NCBI GenBank assembly: GCA_030645355.1
Contig: JAUSNJ010000148.1
Span: 1 to 36,220 of the forward strand
Source: Rhodoferax sp.
Lineage (GTDB): Bacteria > Pseudomonadota > Gammaproteobacteria > Burkholderiales > Burkholderiaceae_C
Direction of reading: 5' to 3'
DNA length: 36,220 nt
How positions within the stretch are numbered: position 1 is the stretch's first letter; every line of letters starts with the position of its first letter. Shown in pieces: positions 24,730 to 32,509 of the stretch. A program made the position numbers and the translations under genes. The notes under the pieces are model-generated. The model saw nothing but the letters and a program-made list of their open reading frames with translations, was not told the DNA's origin and made no database searches.

Positions 24730-25503
24730 ATGGCTCCCACCACCATCCTGCAAGGATTGGATATTTGCAAACGCTTCGGCACGAATGAAGTGCTCAAGGG
24801 CGTGAGCGTTACCGCGCAAAAGGGCGACGTCATCTCCATGATCGGTTCCAGTGGCTCCGGAAAGAGCACATTCTTGCGTTGCCTGAATCTGCTGGAGCAA
24901 CCCAATGCCGGGCGCATTGTGCTCGATGGCGACGAACTGAATCTGGTGCCCGACAAGCTCGGAACCCTGAAGGTCAGCAGTCAGGCCCAACTGCAGCGCC
25001 TGCGCTCGGAGGTGTCCATGGTGTTTCAGCATTTCAATTTGTGGGCACACATGACTGCGCTGGAGAATGTCATCGAGGCGCCCATCCACGCCTTAGGTCT
25101 GAGCAAGGCCGAGGCAATCGAGCGCGCCAACGCCTATCTGCAGCGTGTGGGTGTCTACCACCGCAAGGACGCGTTTCCGGCCCATCTTTCGGGCGGTGAG
25201 CAACAGCGGGTTGCCATTGCCAGGGCCTTGGCGATGGAGCCCAAGGTCATGCTGTTTGATGAGCCGACCTCGGCGCTGGACCCCGAGCTGGTGGGCGAGG
25301 TGTTACGCGTGATGCGCACGGTGGCTGAAGAGGGCCGCACCATGATTGTGGTGACCCATGAAATGGGTTTCGCGCGCGAGGTCAGCAACAAGGTGGTGTT
25401 TCTGCACAAGGGTCAAATCGAGGAGCAGGGTGAACCCAACGAGGTGTTGCTGCGTCCGCGCAGCGAGCGGCTCAGGGCATTCTTGTCGAACAGTCTGAAA
25501 TAG
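24730..25503 (+). CDS. ABC transporter ATP-binding protein, polar amino acid type (AotP/HisP-like)
   Basis: This 257-residue ATPase energises the two permeases. Walker A is GSSGSGKST at 39-47, the signature is LSGGEQQ at 153-159, and Walker B with the D-loop is VMLFDEPTSALDPEL. The switch region is VVTHEMGFAREVSNKVVFLH. The HisP-type insertion DELNLVPDKLGTLKVSSQAQ after Walker A marks the histidine/arginine/ornithine transporter branch. It follows cphZ by 31 bases and ends the operon, just before a strong terminator. Confidence 0.92.
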   Translation: MAPTTILQGLDICKRFGTNEVLKGVSVTAQKGDVISMIGSSGSGKSTFLRCLNLLEQPNAGRIVLDGDELNLVPDKLGTLKVSSQAQLQRLRSEVSMVFQHFNLWAHMTALENVIEAPIHALGLSKAEAIERANAYLQRVGVYHRKDAFPAHLSGGEQQRVAIARALAMEPKVMLFDEPTSALDPELVGEVLRVMRTVAEEGRTMIVVTHEMGFAREVSNKVVFLHKGQIEEQGEPNEVLLRPRSERLRAFLSNSLK

Positions 25504-25549
25504 CGCCGTGATGGCGCGCATGGACAGAGGAGGGAGGGGAGGAGGCAAA

Positions 25550-25583
25550 CTAAAAGACCCGGCACGAGGGCCGGGTCTTTTAG
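25550..25583. terminator. bidirectional Rho-independent terminator
   Basis: A perfect 14-bp stem, CTAAAAGACCCGGC (25550-25563) with GCCGGGTCTTTTAG (25570-25583), has a six-base loop and A/T ends on both sides. It serves the plus-strand transporter operon and the convergent minus-strand phasin gene. Confidence 0.92.
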
Positions 25584-25632
25584 TTCAGCCGTGGGTGCGC
25601 GGCGTGTTGGCTGGCCCGTTGCGGGCCACGCT

Positions 25633-26115
25633 TTAGCGAGTCTTCTTGGCTTTGGACGCGGGCGCGACCGAAGCTGCCATCGATGCGCTCTTTTCCATAG
25701 CGGTGTCCAGAGCGCTCTCTGCGGTTGACGCAGCAGCCTTCAGATTCTTGGCAACGGCCGAGAATGCTTCAGGCGCAGGATGCGCTTTTTCAATGGCATC
25801 GACGGTGCTGTGGAATTGACCGAAGCTCAGAGCGGTCGCGTCTTTCAGGTTTTTGGCAAACATCGCGGCGCCAGCTTCGGCAGATGCCTTCATGATTTCA
25901 AAGGCAGCCTGTGGGTCCTTGATGCCCTTGATGGCTTCCACGGTCTCGGTCAGCGCGGCTTGCGCTTCACGTGCCTGGTTCTGCGCCAGATCGGCCCACG
26001 CCTTCAAGTTGTCCTGTGCGGGCTTGATTGCATCCTGCATAGCTGCAGGCGTGAACTTGGGAGCCGACTCGGCCATTGTTTTAGCCATAGCTTCGAAGGG
26101 AGTGTTCTTGAACAT
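25633..26115 (-). CDS. phasin family protein
   Basis: The 160-residue, Ala-rich helical protein has no signal peptide and shows the phasin pattern: MFKNTPFEAMAKTMAESAPK, QDNLKAWADLAQNQAREAQA, MKASAEAGAAMFAKNLKDAT, and a lysine-rich tail ending in SKAKKTR. Phasins coat polyhydroxyalkanoate granules and control their number and size. ATG 26115 is preceded by AAGGA. It is convergent with the transporter operon and divergent from ornithine cyclodeaminase. A role linking carbon and nitrogen reserves is an attractive idea but is unsupported; it may simply be a neighbour. Confidence 0.88.
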   Translation of the reverse strand: MFKNTPFEAMAKTMAESAPKFTPAAMQDAIKPAQDNLKAWADLAQNQAREAQAALTETVEAIKGIKDPQAAFEIMKASAEAGAAMFAKNLKDATALSFGQFHSTVDAIEKAHPAPEAFSAVAKNLKAAASTAESALDTAMEKSASMAASVAPASKAKKTR

Positions 26116-26134
26116 GGTGGATCCTTTAAGAAAT

Positions 26135-26154
26135 GTTGCAGTGCAGCAATTATG
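26135..26154 (-). promoter_or_regulatory. candidate phasin promoter with TGC-rich (PhaR-like) operator
   Basis: On the minus strand, CATAAT (26154-26149) could be a -10 box. It is followed immediately by a TGC-rich palindrome; plus-strand TTGCAGTGCAGCAA spans 26136-26149, including TGCA-G-TGCA. PhaR repressors of phasin genes bind TGC-rich sites of this kind, so the site would block the promoter. A -35 (CTGGCA, 26178-26173) is weak. This is a judgement by eye. Confidence 0.3.
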
Positions 26155-26370
26155 ACCCAAATTTCGTTTCTGTGCCAGTTTTTTGCGCACCCTTTGAGGG
26201 TTTAGTAATGCCTCTCCACTGAAAGCCATTGCGGTTCAAGGAACATTCTGCCCCTGCTTCCGATTCGGAATTTAACGCCGGAAAAGCAGGCGGTATCCGC
26301 TGAAACGACAAGCAACAACGGCGACTCCCGTGACAGGTAAAAACCTAAACTTCTTGCACGCAAGGGGAGT

Positions 26371-26392
26371 GGAAATCGCGACTGCGATTTCC
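26371..26392. promoter_or_regulatory. inverted repeat upstream of ornithine cyclodeaminase
   Basis: Perfect 9-base arms GGAAATCGC and GCGATTTCC with a four-base spacer lie 50 bases before the ocd start codon. The position suits an operator or leader hairpin. The Lrp-type regulator at the start of this block is one candidate binder. Confidence 0.45.
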
Positions 26393-26442
26393 GATGCTGA
26401 CCTCTCCAGGCCCTAGTCCAAAACGCTTGAGGAGACTTCAAT

Positions 26443-27495
26443 ATGACGCGCTACATTGACATAGCAGACATGCAGCACCTGGTAATGCACCACGGTGCGG
26501 CGCGCATGATGGCCGAGATGGCCGACTGCATTCGGGAAGACTTTTTGCGCTGGGACGACTTCGACAAATCACCCCGCGCCGCGAATCACTCAGTCAACGG
26601 CGTCATTGAACTGATGCCAGTTTCGGACGATGCCTTGTATGCCTTCAAGTACGTCAATGGTCACCCCAGGAACCCATTGCAGGGCCTCACGACCGTCATG
26701 GCATTTGGCGTGCTGGCCGATGTGGCGACCGGCTTCCCAACGCTGCTCAGCGAACTGACCATCACCACGGCTATGCGCACAGCGGCCACGTCGGTCGTAG
26801 CGGCCAAGGCATTGGCACGATCCGACAGCAAGAGCATGGCGCTCATTGGAAACGGATCGCAAAGCGAGTTTCAGGCCATCGCCTTCATGACCCAACTCGG
26901 CATCCGGGAGTTACGGGTGTTTGATGTGGACGGCGCAGCCACCGACAAGCTCGTCGGCAACCTGGCACCCTTTAACAAATCTGGTGAGTTGAAGATCGTG
27001 CGCGCAGCGTCGATTCGGGAAGCGGTGCGGGGCGCCGATATCGTGACCACCGTCACCGCTGACAAAACCAATGCGACGATTCTGACCGACGATCTCGTTG
27101 AGTCTGGAATGCACCTGAACGCCGTGGGCGGTGACTGCCCTGGCAAGACAGAACTGCAACCCAGCATCCTGCTGCGCTCCAAGGTGTTCGTGGAGTATGA
27201 GCCACAGACCCGGGTAGAGGGCGAGTTGCAGCAGATGGCGGCGGACTTCCAGACCCACGCATTGTGGCAAGTGTTGGCGGGCACCGCCGCGGGCCGCGAT
27301 GACGCTGCCCAGGTGACGCTGTTTGACTCCGTCGGGTTTGCGCTGGAGGACCTTTCGGCTCTGCGTTACATCCACCAACTGTCGCAGAAGCTCGGCATCG
27401 GCAGCACCGTCGATCTGGTGCCCACGCTTCGCGATCCCAAAGATTTGTTTGGCTGCGCCACGGCGGCGCGCCTCCCCCTGCGCAAAGCAGCATGA
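26443..27495 (+). CDS. ocd: ornithine cyclodeaminase
   Basis: It converts ornithine to proline and ammonia with bound NAD+. The 350-residue protein belongs to the OCD/mu-crystallin family. It shows YAFKYVNGHPRNPLQGLTTV with the substrate-binding lysine region, MRTAATSVVAAKALA, the Rossmann loop IGNGSQSEFQAIAF, VTTVTADKTNATIL, and the catalytic aspartate context NAVGGDCPGKTEL. The C-terminal LRDPKDLFGC is common in true cyclodeaminases of this size. Its stop overlaps the arginase start as ATGA, so the pair is translationally coupled and forms a two-step arginine-to-proline route. Confidence 0.93.
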   Translation: MTRYIDIADMQHLVMHHGAARMMAEMADCIREDFLRWDDFDKSPRAANHSVNGVIELMPVSDDALYAFKYVNGHPRNPLQGLTTVMAFGVLADVATGFPTLLSELTITTAMRTAATSVVAAKALARSDSKSMALIGNGSQSEFQAIAFMTQLGIRELRVFDVDGAATDKLVGNLAPFNKSGELKIVRAASIREAVRGADIVTTVTADKTNATILTDDLVESGMHLNAVGGDCPGKTELQPSILLRSKVFVEYEPQTRVEGELQQMAADFQTHALWQVLAGTAAGRDDAAQVTLFDSVGFALEDLSALRYIHQLSQKLGIGSTVDLVPTLRDPKDLFGCATAARLPLRKAA

Positions 27496-28400
27496 CATCC
27501 AAGGTATTGCACTTGATCGGTGCCGAAGTGGGCGAGGGCGCCAGCGATGGCGGTTGCAAGTGGGGAGCGCAGGCGCTACGGGAGCGCGGCGTGGTTCAAG
27601 CCTTGGCGACAACGGGCCGGGTGATCACCTGGGGCGATAGCGTCACGGCGCAGCCCCAGCACGCCAGCAGTCGGCTGGATGCCATTGAAGCCTTTTCGCG
27701 CCAGCTGGCCATGTCGGTTGAGCGGGCGTTGCGCCAGGGCCACCAGCCCTTGGTGGTGGGTGGCGACCACTCCTGTGCTGCAGGAACCTGGAGTGCTGTT
27801 GCCCAGTTCTTGCGACCTGAGGGTGCATTGGGCCTGATCTGGATCGACGCCCACCTGGACGCACACACACCGCAGACGTCGGACAGCCAGGCTCCCCACG
27901 GTATGCCGCTGGCGGCACTCCTGGGTCATGGCTCTGAAGGTATGGCGGGTCTGTATGGCTGGCGCGGCAAGCTCTTGCCGGCCCATGTCGTGGTGATTGG
28001 TGCGCGCAGCTACGAGCCCGCCGAAGCCGAGTTGCTGGCGGCACTCGATGTGCGCGTGATGACCATGGAGGAAGTGCTGGACCGCAGCTTTGCTGCTTGC
28101 TTTGCAGAGGCGCGCGCAATTGTCAAACGCAATACGGCGGGCTGGGGACTCACGCTGGATCTGGATGGCCTGGACCCGCTGGATGCTCCCGGCACCGGCA
28201 CACCGGTGGAGACCGGTATCCGCCTGGCCGATGCAGTCCATGTCTTAGCGGGAAGTGGACACGACGCCGACTTCGTGGCCATGGAACTGGCCGAGTACAA
28301 CCCGCTGCGCGACTTTGGCGGACGCACGGCGCAGGCTGCGATGCAATTGGTGTGCGCCGCGCTGGCTCCTGACTTGCGGGAACTCGCGCTGGCTGCATAG
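27492..28400 (+). CDS. rocF: arginase
   Basis: It hydrolyses arginine to ornithine and urea using two manganese ions. The 302-residue ureohydrolase has the metal-binding motifs GGDHS (90-94), D119/H121/D123 in IDAHLDAHTP, and D223/D225 in TLDLDGLDP. The HGMPLAALLG and APGTGTPVETGI segments follow the arginase rather than agmatinase pattern. One oddity is that most arginases read DxNTP where this one reads DAHTP, so a His replaces the Asn that contacts the substrate carboxylate. It is coupled to ocd. Its likely source of arginine is the cyanophycin pathway of the same block. Confidence 0.9.
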   Translation: MTSKVLHLIGAEVGEGASDGGCKWGAQALRERGVVQALATTGRVITWGDSVTAQPQHASSRLDAIEAFSRQLAMSVERALRQGHQPLVVGGDHSCAAGTWSAVAQFLRPEGALGLIWIDAHLDAHTPQTSDSQAPHGMPLAALLGHGSEGMAGLYGWRGKLLPAHVVVIGARSYEPAEAELLAALDVRVMTMEEVLDRSFAACFAEARAIVKRNTAGWGLTLDLDGLDPLDAPGTGTPVETGIRLADAVHVLAGSGHDADFVAMELAEYNPLRDFGGRTAQAAMQLVCAALAPDLRELALAA

Positions 28401-28462
28401 AGCAGGGCAAGCAGGGCAGGCGCGCCCGGCCCGCACGTTTGGGGCCACGCTAAACTTGCCTC

Positions 28463-29551
28463 ATGCAACTTGCGGCCAACCAACTCGGGAACCACCTCGC
28501 GCGGGGACTCAAAAGCCTGTACACGCTGCACGGCGACGAACCCTTGTTGCAGCAAGAGGCGCTGGACGCCATCCGGGCCGCGGCCCGCCAGCAGGGTTTT
28601 ACCGAGCGCACCGCGCACACCGTGGCCGGGGCCCACTTTGACTGGAGCGAGGTGCTGGCGGCGGGCGGCTCGCTGAGCCTGTTTGCCGACAAACAAATCG
28701 TCGAAGTGCGCATTCCCTCCGGCAAACCTGGGAAGGACGGCAGCGTCGCGCTGCAGCAACTGGCCGAGATTGCCCAAGACAACGATTCCACGCTGACCAT
28801 CGTCATGCTGCCGCGCCTGGACAAGATGACCAAGTCCAGCGCCTGGTTTGCCGCGCTTGAGAGTTTTGGTGTGACCCTGGAGGTACAGCCGGTTGAACGC
28901 AACGCGTTGCCGCAGTGGATTGCGCAACGCCTGTCGGTACAAGGGCAGCGCGTGGCGCCGGGCGAAGAGGGCCAGCGCACGCTGCAGTTCTTTGCCGACC
29001 GGGTGGAGGGCAATCTGCTGGCGGCCCACCAGGAGATCCAGAAGCTGGGCCTGCTGTTTCCGGTGGACGGCGCGGGTGGCGGCGTGTTGACGTTTGACGA
29101 GGTTGAAAGCGCGGTGATGAACGTGGCTCGGTATGACGTGTTCAAGCTCAGCGAAGCGGTGCTGGCCGGCCAGGCGCTGCGCGTGCAGCGCATGCTGGAT
29201 GGCCTGCAGGCCGAGGGCGAGGCCGAAGTGCTGGTGCACTACACGCTGAGCGAAGACATCCGTGCTCTTAAGCGCGTCAAGGATGCGATGGCCCTGGGGC
29301 GTCCGTTGCCCATGGCCCTGCGCGAACAGCGTGTCTGGGGTGCCAAGGAGCGCCTGTTCGAGCGCGTGCTGCCGCGCCTTTCGGTGACCACGCTGGCTGA
29401 GTTGTTGCAGTCGGCCCATGTGGTCGACGGCATTATCAAAGGCCTGAAGCAGCCCGACTGGCCGCACAGCGGCTGGCAGGCATTGCACAGGTTGGCGTTG
29501 CAGCTGTGCGGGTTGTGCGCGCAGGCTCCGGCTGGGCGGTCTGTTCGCTAG
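28463..29551 (+). CDS. holA: DNA polymerase III subunit delta
   Basis: HolA is the clamp-loader subunit that opens the beta sliding clamp. The 362-residue protein has the N-terminal clamp-contacting region LYTLHGDEPLLQQEALDAIR, SLSLFADKQIVEVRIPSGKP, the segment ADRVEGNLLAAHQEIQKLGL characteristic of delta, and the C-terminal collar domain ending near LHRLALQLCGL. In relatives it follows lptE directly; here 13.7 kb intervenes. There is no obvious ribosome-binding site, and a TAAACT hexamer at 28451-28456 lies only six bases from ATG, so the transcript may be leaderless. Confidence 0.93.
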   Translation: MQLAANQLGNHLARGLKSLYTLHGDEPLLQQEALDAIRAAARQQGFTERTAHTVAGAHFDWSEVLAAGGSLSLFADKQIVEVRIPSGKPGKDGSVALQQLAEIAQDNDSTLTIVMLPRLDKMTKSSAWFAALESFGVTLEVQPVERNALPQWIAQRLSVQGQRVAPGEEGQRTLQFFADRVEGNLLAAHQEIQKLGLLFPVDGAGGGVLTFDEVESAVMNVARYDVFKLSEAVLAGQALRVQRMLDGLQAEGEAEVLVHYTLSEDIRALKRVKDAMALGRPLPMALREQRVWGAKERLFERVLPRLSVTTLAELLQSAHVVDGIIKGLKQPDWPHSGWQALHRLALQLCGLCAQAPAGRSVR

Positions 29552-29629
29552 CGGGTCTCTGGCATAGGCCTCGCGAAAGACGAGCGATGCATAAGCCCCA
29601 CGGAACTTTCAATCTGCCAAAATCCCCCC

Positions 29630-30958
29630 ATGAACGCGACTTCCACCCCCGACTACGCCCTGGCTCTGGGTTCCAAGGCAAAAGTGGCATCAGCCCTCAT
29701 GGCTGCTGCGCCGTCAGCTACCAAAAACATAGCACTTCGCAAACTGGCGGCACTGCTGCGCGAGAACACGCAGGCGCTGCAGATCGACAACGCCAGGGAT
29801 ATTGACCGTGCCACGGCCGCGGGGTTGGCCGCGCCGATGGTAGACCGGCTCAAGCTCACGCCCAAAGTGCTGGAAACCTGTGCCCAAGGTTGCGAGCAAC
29901 TGGCGGCGATGGCCGATGTGATAGGCGAGATCATCGGCATGAAGCAGCAGCCCAGCGGCATCCGTGTGGGGCAGATGCGTGTACCCATTGGCGTGTTCGG
30001 CATGATTTTCGAGAGCCGCCCCAACGTGACGATTGAGGCGGCCAGCCTGTCCATCAAGAGCGGCAACGCCTGCATTCTGCGCGGCGGATCCGAGGCGATT
30101 GAATCCAACAAGGCGCTGGCCAAACTGGTGCAACAGGCGCTGACCGAGAGTGGGCTTCCAGCCGATGCCGTGCAACTGGTTCAGACCACGGACCGCGCGG
30201 TCGTCGGGCAACTGATCACCATGCCGCAGTACGTGGACGTCATCATCCCGCGTGGTGGCAAGGGGTTGATCGAGCGCATCAGCCGTGACGCCAAGGTGCC
30301 GGTCATCAAGCACCTCGACGGCAACTGCCATGTCTATGTGGACGACCCCTGCGACCTGGCCATGGCCGTCAAGGTGGCCGACAACGCCAAGACCAGCAAA
30401 TACAGCCCCTGCAACGCAGCCGAGAGCCTGCTGGTGGCGCGCGGTGTGGCCGCTACGTTTTTGCCGCTGATCGGCGCCGTTTACGCGGCCAAGGGCGTGG
30501 AGATGCGCTGTGATGCCGAGGCGCTGCAAATTCTTAAGCGAAATGAGCCGCTAGCCCTCGTGGAATCAGCAAGTACTGCTATTAAATCAGGAGTAACGGC
30601 GAGTCTGGTCGCTGCGCAAGAGAGCGACTGGTACGAGGAGTATCTGGCGCCCATCATCAGCATCAAGGTGGTTGACGGGCTGGACGCGGCGATTGCCCAC
30701 ATCAACCAGTACAGCAGCCACCACACCGACGCCATCCTGACCCGCGACCATATGCACGCCCAGCGCTTCCTGCGCGAGGTGGATTCGGCCAGTGTCATGG
30801 TCAACACCAGCACCCGCTTTGCCGATGGCTTTGAGTACGGGCTGGGGGCGGAGATTGGCATCAGCACCGACAAATTCCATGCCCGCGGCCCGGTGGGTAT
30901 CGAGGGCCTGACCTCGCTGAAATACGTGGTGCTGGGTGACGGAGAAGTGCGCGTCTGA
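29630..30958 (+). CDS. proA: gamma-glutamyl phosphate reductase
   Basis: ProA makes glutamate-5-semialdehyde with NADPH in proline synthesis. The 442-residue protein, slightly longer than usual, shows [57 protein letters not shown], the catalytic cysteine in [17 protein letters not shown], and the C-terminal [13 protein letters not shown] and [19 protein letters not shown]. Two stretches are encoded by copies of the 50-bp repeat: residues about 19-35, and residues 306-322 ([17 protein letters not shown]). The second looks like a true insertion between the conserved CDAEAL and [11 protein letters not shown] blocks. CAAAAT at 29617-29622 lies seven bases before ATG, and no ribosome-binding site is seen. 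Confidence 0.95.
   Translation: MNATSTPDYALALGSKAKVASALMAAAPSATKNIALRKLAALLRENTQALQIDNARDIDRATAAGLAAPMVDRLKLTPKVLETCAQGCEQLAAMADVIGEIIGMKQQPSGIRVGQMRVPIGVFGMIFESRPNVTIEAASLSIKSGNACILRGGSEAIESNKALAKLVQQALTESGLPADAVQLVQTTDRAVVGQLITMPQYVDVIIPRGGKGLIERISRDAKVPVIKHLDGNCHVYVDDPCDLAMAVKVADNAKTSKYSPCNAAESLLVARGVAATFLPLIGAVYAAKGVEMRCDAEALQILKRNEPLALVESASTAIKSGVTASLVAAQESDWYEEYLAPIISIKVVDGLDAAIAHINQYSSHHTDAILTRDHMHAQRFLREVDSASVMVNTSTRFADGFEYGLGAEIGISTDKFHARGPVGIEGLTSLKYVVLGDGEVRV
29685..29734 (-). repeat. 50-bp family repeat, copy near the proA start
   Basis: Read on the minus strand it starts TGCTATGTTTTTGGTAGCTG and carries ATGAGGGCTG at the same spacing as in the leuS copy (about 31 of 50 bases identical by hand). 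It encodes residues 19-35 of ProA in frame. That part of ProA has normal length, so this may be an old replacement or converged copy rather than an insertion. Confidence 0.5.
30546..30595 (-). repeat. 50-bp family repeat, copy in the C-terminal half of proA
   Basis: Read on the minus strand it includes GATTTAATAGCAG and CCACGAGGGCTAGCGGC, matching the leuS copy at about 34 of 50 positions with no gaps. It encodes E306-V322 of ProA in frame, an extra segment compared with the family pattern as I know it. The left TGCTATG end is degraded. Confidence 0.7.
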
Positions 30959-31057
30959 CGCCGGGGGCCGCAAAATTGCGATGTGGTCTTGTAACGGGCA
31001 ATTTGACCCCCACGTCCTAGAATTGCCCTTTCCCTTCACTTCCTTCAAGTAGGCCGC

Positions 31058-32356
31058 ATGGTTCCCCATCTCGTTACCGCCCTGACTGGCCCCATCAATG
31101 AACTGGAACAGCGCATACTGGATTCCATGCCCGCCATCGAGCGCTGGTTCCGGCTGGAGTGGATGGAGCATACGCCGCCTTTTTACAGCTCGGTCGATGT
31201 GCGCAATGCCGGATACAAGCTGGCTCCGGTAGACACCAACCTGTTCCCCAACGGCTGGAACATCCTGACGCCGGCCATGCTGCCGCTGGCCGTGCAGGCG
31301 GCCATGGCATCGATCGAAAAGATCTGCCCCGAGGCACGCAACCTGTTGATCGTGCCCGAGAACCATGCCCACAGCACTTTTTACCTGAGCAATCTGGCGC
31401 AACTGCGCCGCGTGTTCCACATGGCTGGCCTGAATGTGCGCATTGGCTCCATCAGCCCGGACGTCAAGAAGAGCGTCACCATCGCCCTGCCCGACGGGGA
31501 ATCCATCACGCTGGAGCCGGTGGTGCGCAACAAGGGGCGCATTGGCGTCAAGGACTTTGACCCCTGCACGATTCTGCTCAACAACGACCTGAGCGCCGGT
31601 GTGCCGGGCATCCTGGAAGACTTGCATGAGCAGTACCTGCTACCGCCCTTGCAGGCGGGTTGGGCTACGCGCCGCAAGAGCGTGCATTTCAAGTGCTTTG
31701 AGGAAGTCTCCAAGCGCTTTGGCAAGCTCATCGGCGTGGACCATTGGCTGATCAACCCCCTGTTTGACAAGTGCGCCCAGGTGGATTTTTCAACCGAGGC
31801 GGGTGTGCAGGACCTGACTGTGCGGGTCGACGCGCTACTGGCCAAAATCCGCAAGAAGCACAAGGAATACGGCATCAAGGAAAAGCCCTTTGTCGTGGTC
31901 AAGGCCGACAACAGCGACCCACGCATGGGCGTGCTGACGGTGCGCGATGCCAAGGACCTGGAGTCGGCGCGCCTTCAAGTGGTGCGCGATGGCGTGGCCC
32001 CTTCCAAGGGCGGCAGCCCCCTGTTTGACGTGCTGATCCAGGAAGGGGTGCTGACCTGCGAGCGCGTCAACGATGCGGTGGCCGAACCGGTGGTCTACAT
32101 GATGGACCGCTACGTGGTGGGCGGTTTCTACCGGGTGCACGCCCAGCGCAAGGTCGACGAGAACCTGAATGCACCGGGTTCCAGCTTTGTGCCATTGGCG
32201 TTCGCCGAGAGTACGCACTTACCTCAGCCTGGCATCAAGCCGGGGGCCAGCGCCCCCAACCGCTTTTACATGTATGGGGTGATCGGGCGCCTGGCCATGC
32301 TGGCTGCCAGCTACGAGCTGGAAGCCACGGACCCCGACGCCGAACATTACGACTGA
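31058..32356 (+). CDS. gshA: glutamate--cysteine ligase
   Basis: This is the first enzyme of glutathione synthesis. The 432-residue protein is of the proteobacterial type described for Acidithiobacillus-like GshA, distinct from the E. coli type. Recognisable segments are RLEWMEHTPPFYSSVDVRNA, APVDTNLFPNGWNILTPAM, VPENHAHSTFYLSNLAQLRR, FVVVKADNSDPRMGVLTVRD with ATP-grasp character, and GGFYRVHAQRKVDENLNAPG. ATG 31058 gives MVPHLVTALTGPINELEQRI, the usual start. In relatives kup or gshB often follows; here a TonB-dependent receptor lies between it and kup. Confidence 0.93.
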   Translation: MVPHLVTALTGPINELEQRILDSMPAIERWFRLEWMEHTPPFYSSVDVRNAGYKLAPVDTNLFPNGWNILTPAMLPLAVQAAMASIEKICPEARNLLIVPENHAHSTFYLSNLAQLRRVFHMAGLNVRIGSISPDVKKSVTIALPDGESITLEPVVRNKGRIGVKDFDPCTILLNNDLSAGVPGILEDLHEQYLLPPLQAGWATRRKSVHFKCFEEVSKRFGKLIGVDHWLINPLFDKCAQVDFSTEAGVQDLTVRVDALLAKIRKKHKEYGIKEKPFVVVKADNSDPRMGVLTVRDAKDLESARLQVVRDGVAPSKGGSPLFDVLIQEGVLTCERVNDAVAEPVVYMMDRYVVGGFYRVHAQRKVDENLNAPGSSFVPLAFAESTHLPQPGIKPGASAPNRFYMYGVIGRLAMLAASYELEATDPDAEHYD

Positions 32357-32379
32357 GGTGTTACGGGGCGATGCGGCGT

Positions 32380-32395
32380 TGCCACGCGCGTGGCA
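32380..32395. promoter_or_regulatory. 16-base perfect palindrome upstream of the second TonB receptor
   Basis: TGCCACGCGCGTGGCA is fully self-complementary and lies 23 bases after the gshA stop and 114 bases before the receptor start. It may be an operator for an unidentified regulator or a weak gshA terminator without a T-tract. A small TTGAC-CCCC-GTCAA repeat lies further down at about 32474-32487. Confidence 0.4.
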
Positions 32396-32509
32396 TGGCC
32401 GCGACAGCCCAGCGGGAATGTTGACCGTTTGAACAGGATTGACCCGCATTGGCGCGATACTTGCTGCGCGTCCTTGACCCCCGTCAATCCTTCAAACCAA
32501 TGGATCAAC

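Larger units (their letters stand above)
26116..26442. other. divergent intergenic region, phasin and ornithine cyclodeaminase
   Basis: There is no gene in these 327 bases. The phasin side holds a TGC-rich candidate operator. The cyclodeaminase side holds a perfect inverted repeat, GGAAATCGC-GACT-GCGATTTCC (26371-26392), about 50 bases before its start, plus a smaller TTCCG-ATT-CGGAA (26258-26270). A GAGGAG site lies near 26429-26434 before ATG 26443. Confidence 0.6.

Noticed and set aside
28010..29488. Long minus-strand open frame spanning the arginase end and holA
   Set aside because: It covers two well-supported plus-strand genes in antisense and has no motif of its own.
29537..29629. A further copy of the 50-bp repeat between holA and proA
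   Set aside because: GCTAGCGGG appears near 29548, but the remaining conserved blocks are absent at the expected spacing.
32357..32509. Iron control of the second TonB receptor
   Set aside because: I looked for a Fur-box-like GATAAT repeat before the gene and found none, so an iron role is not supported.
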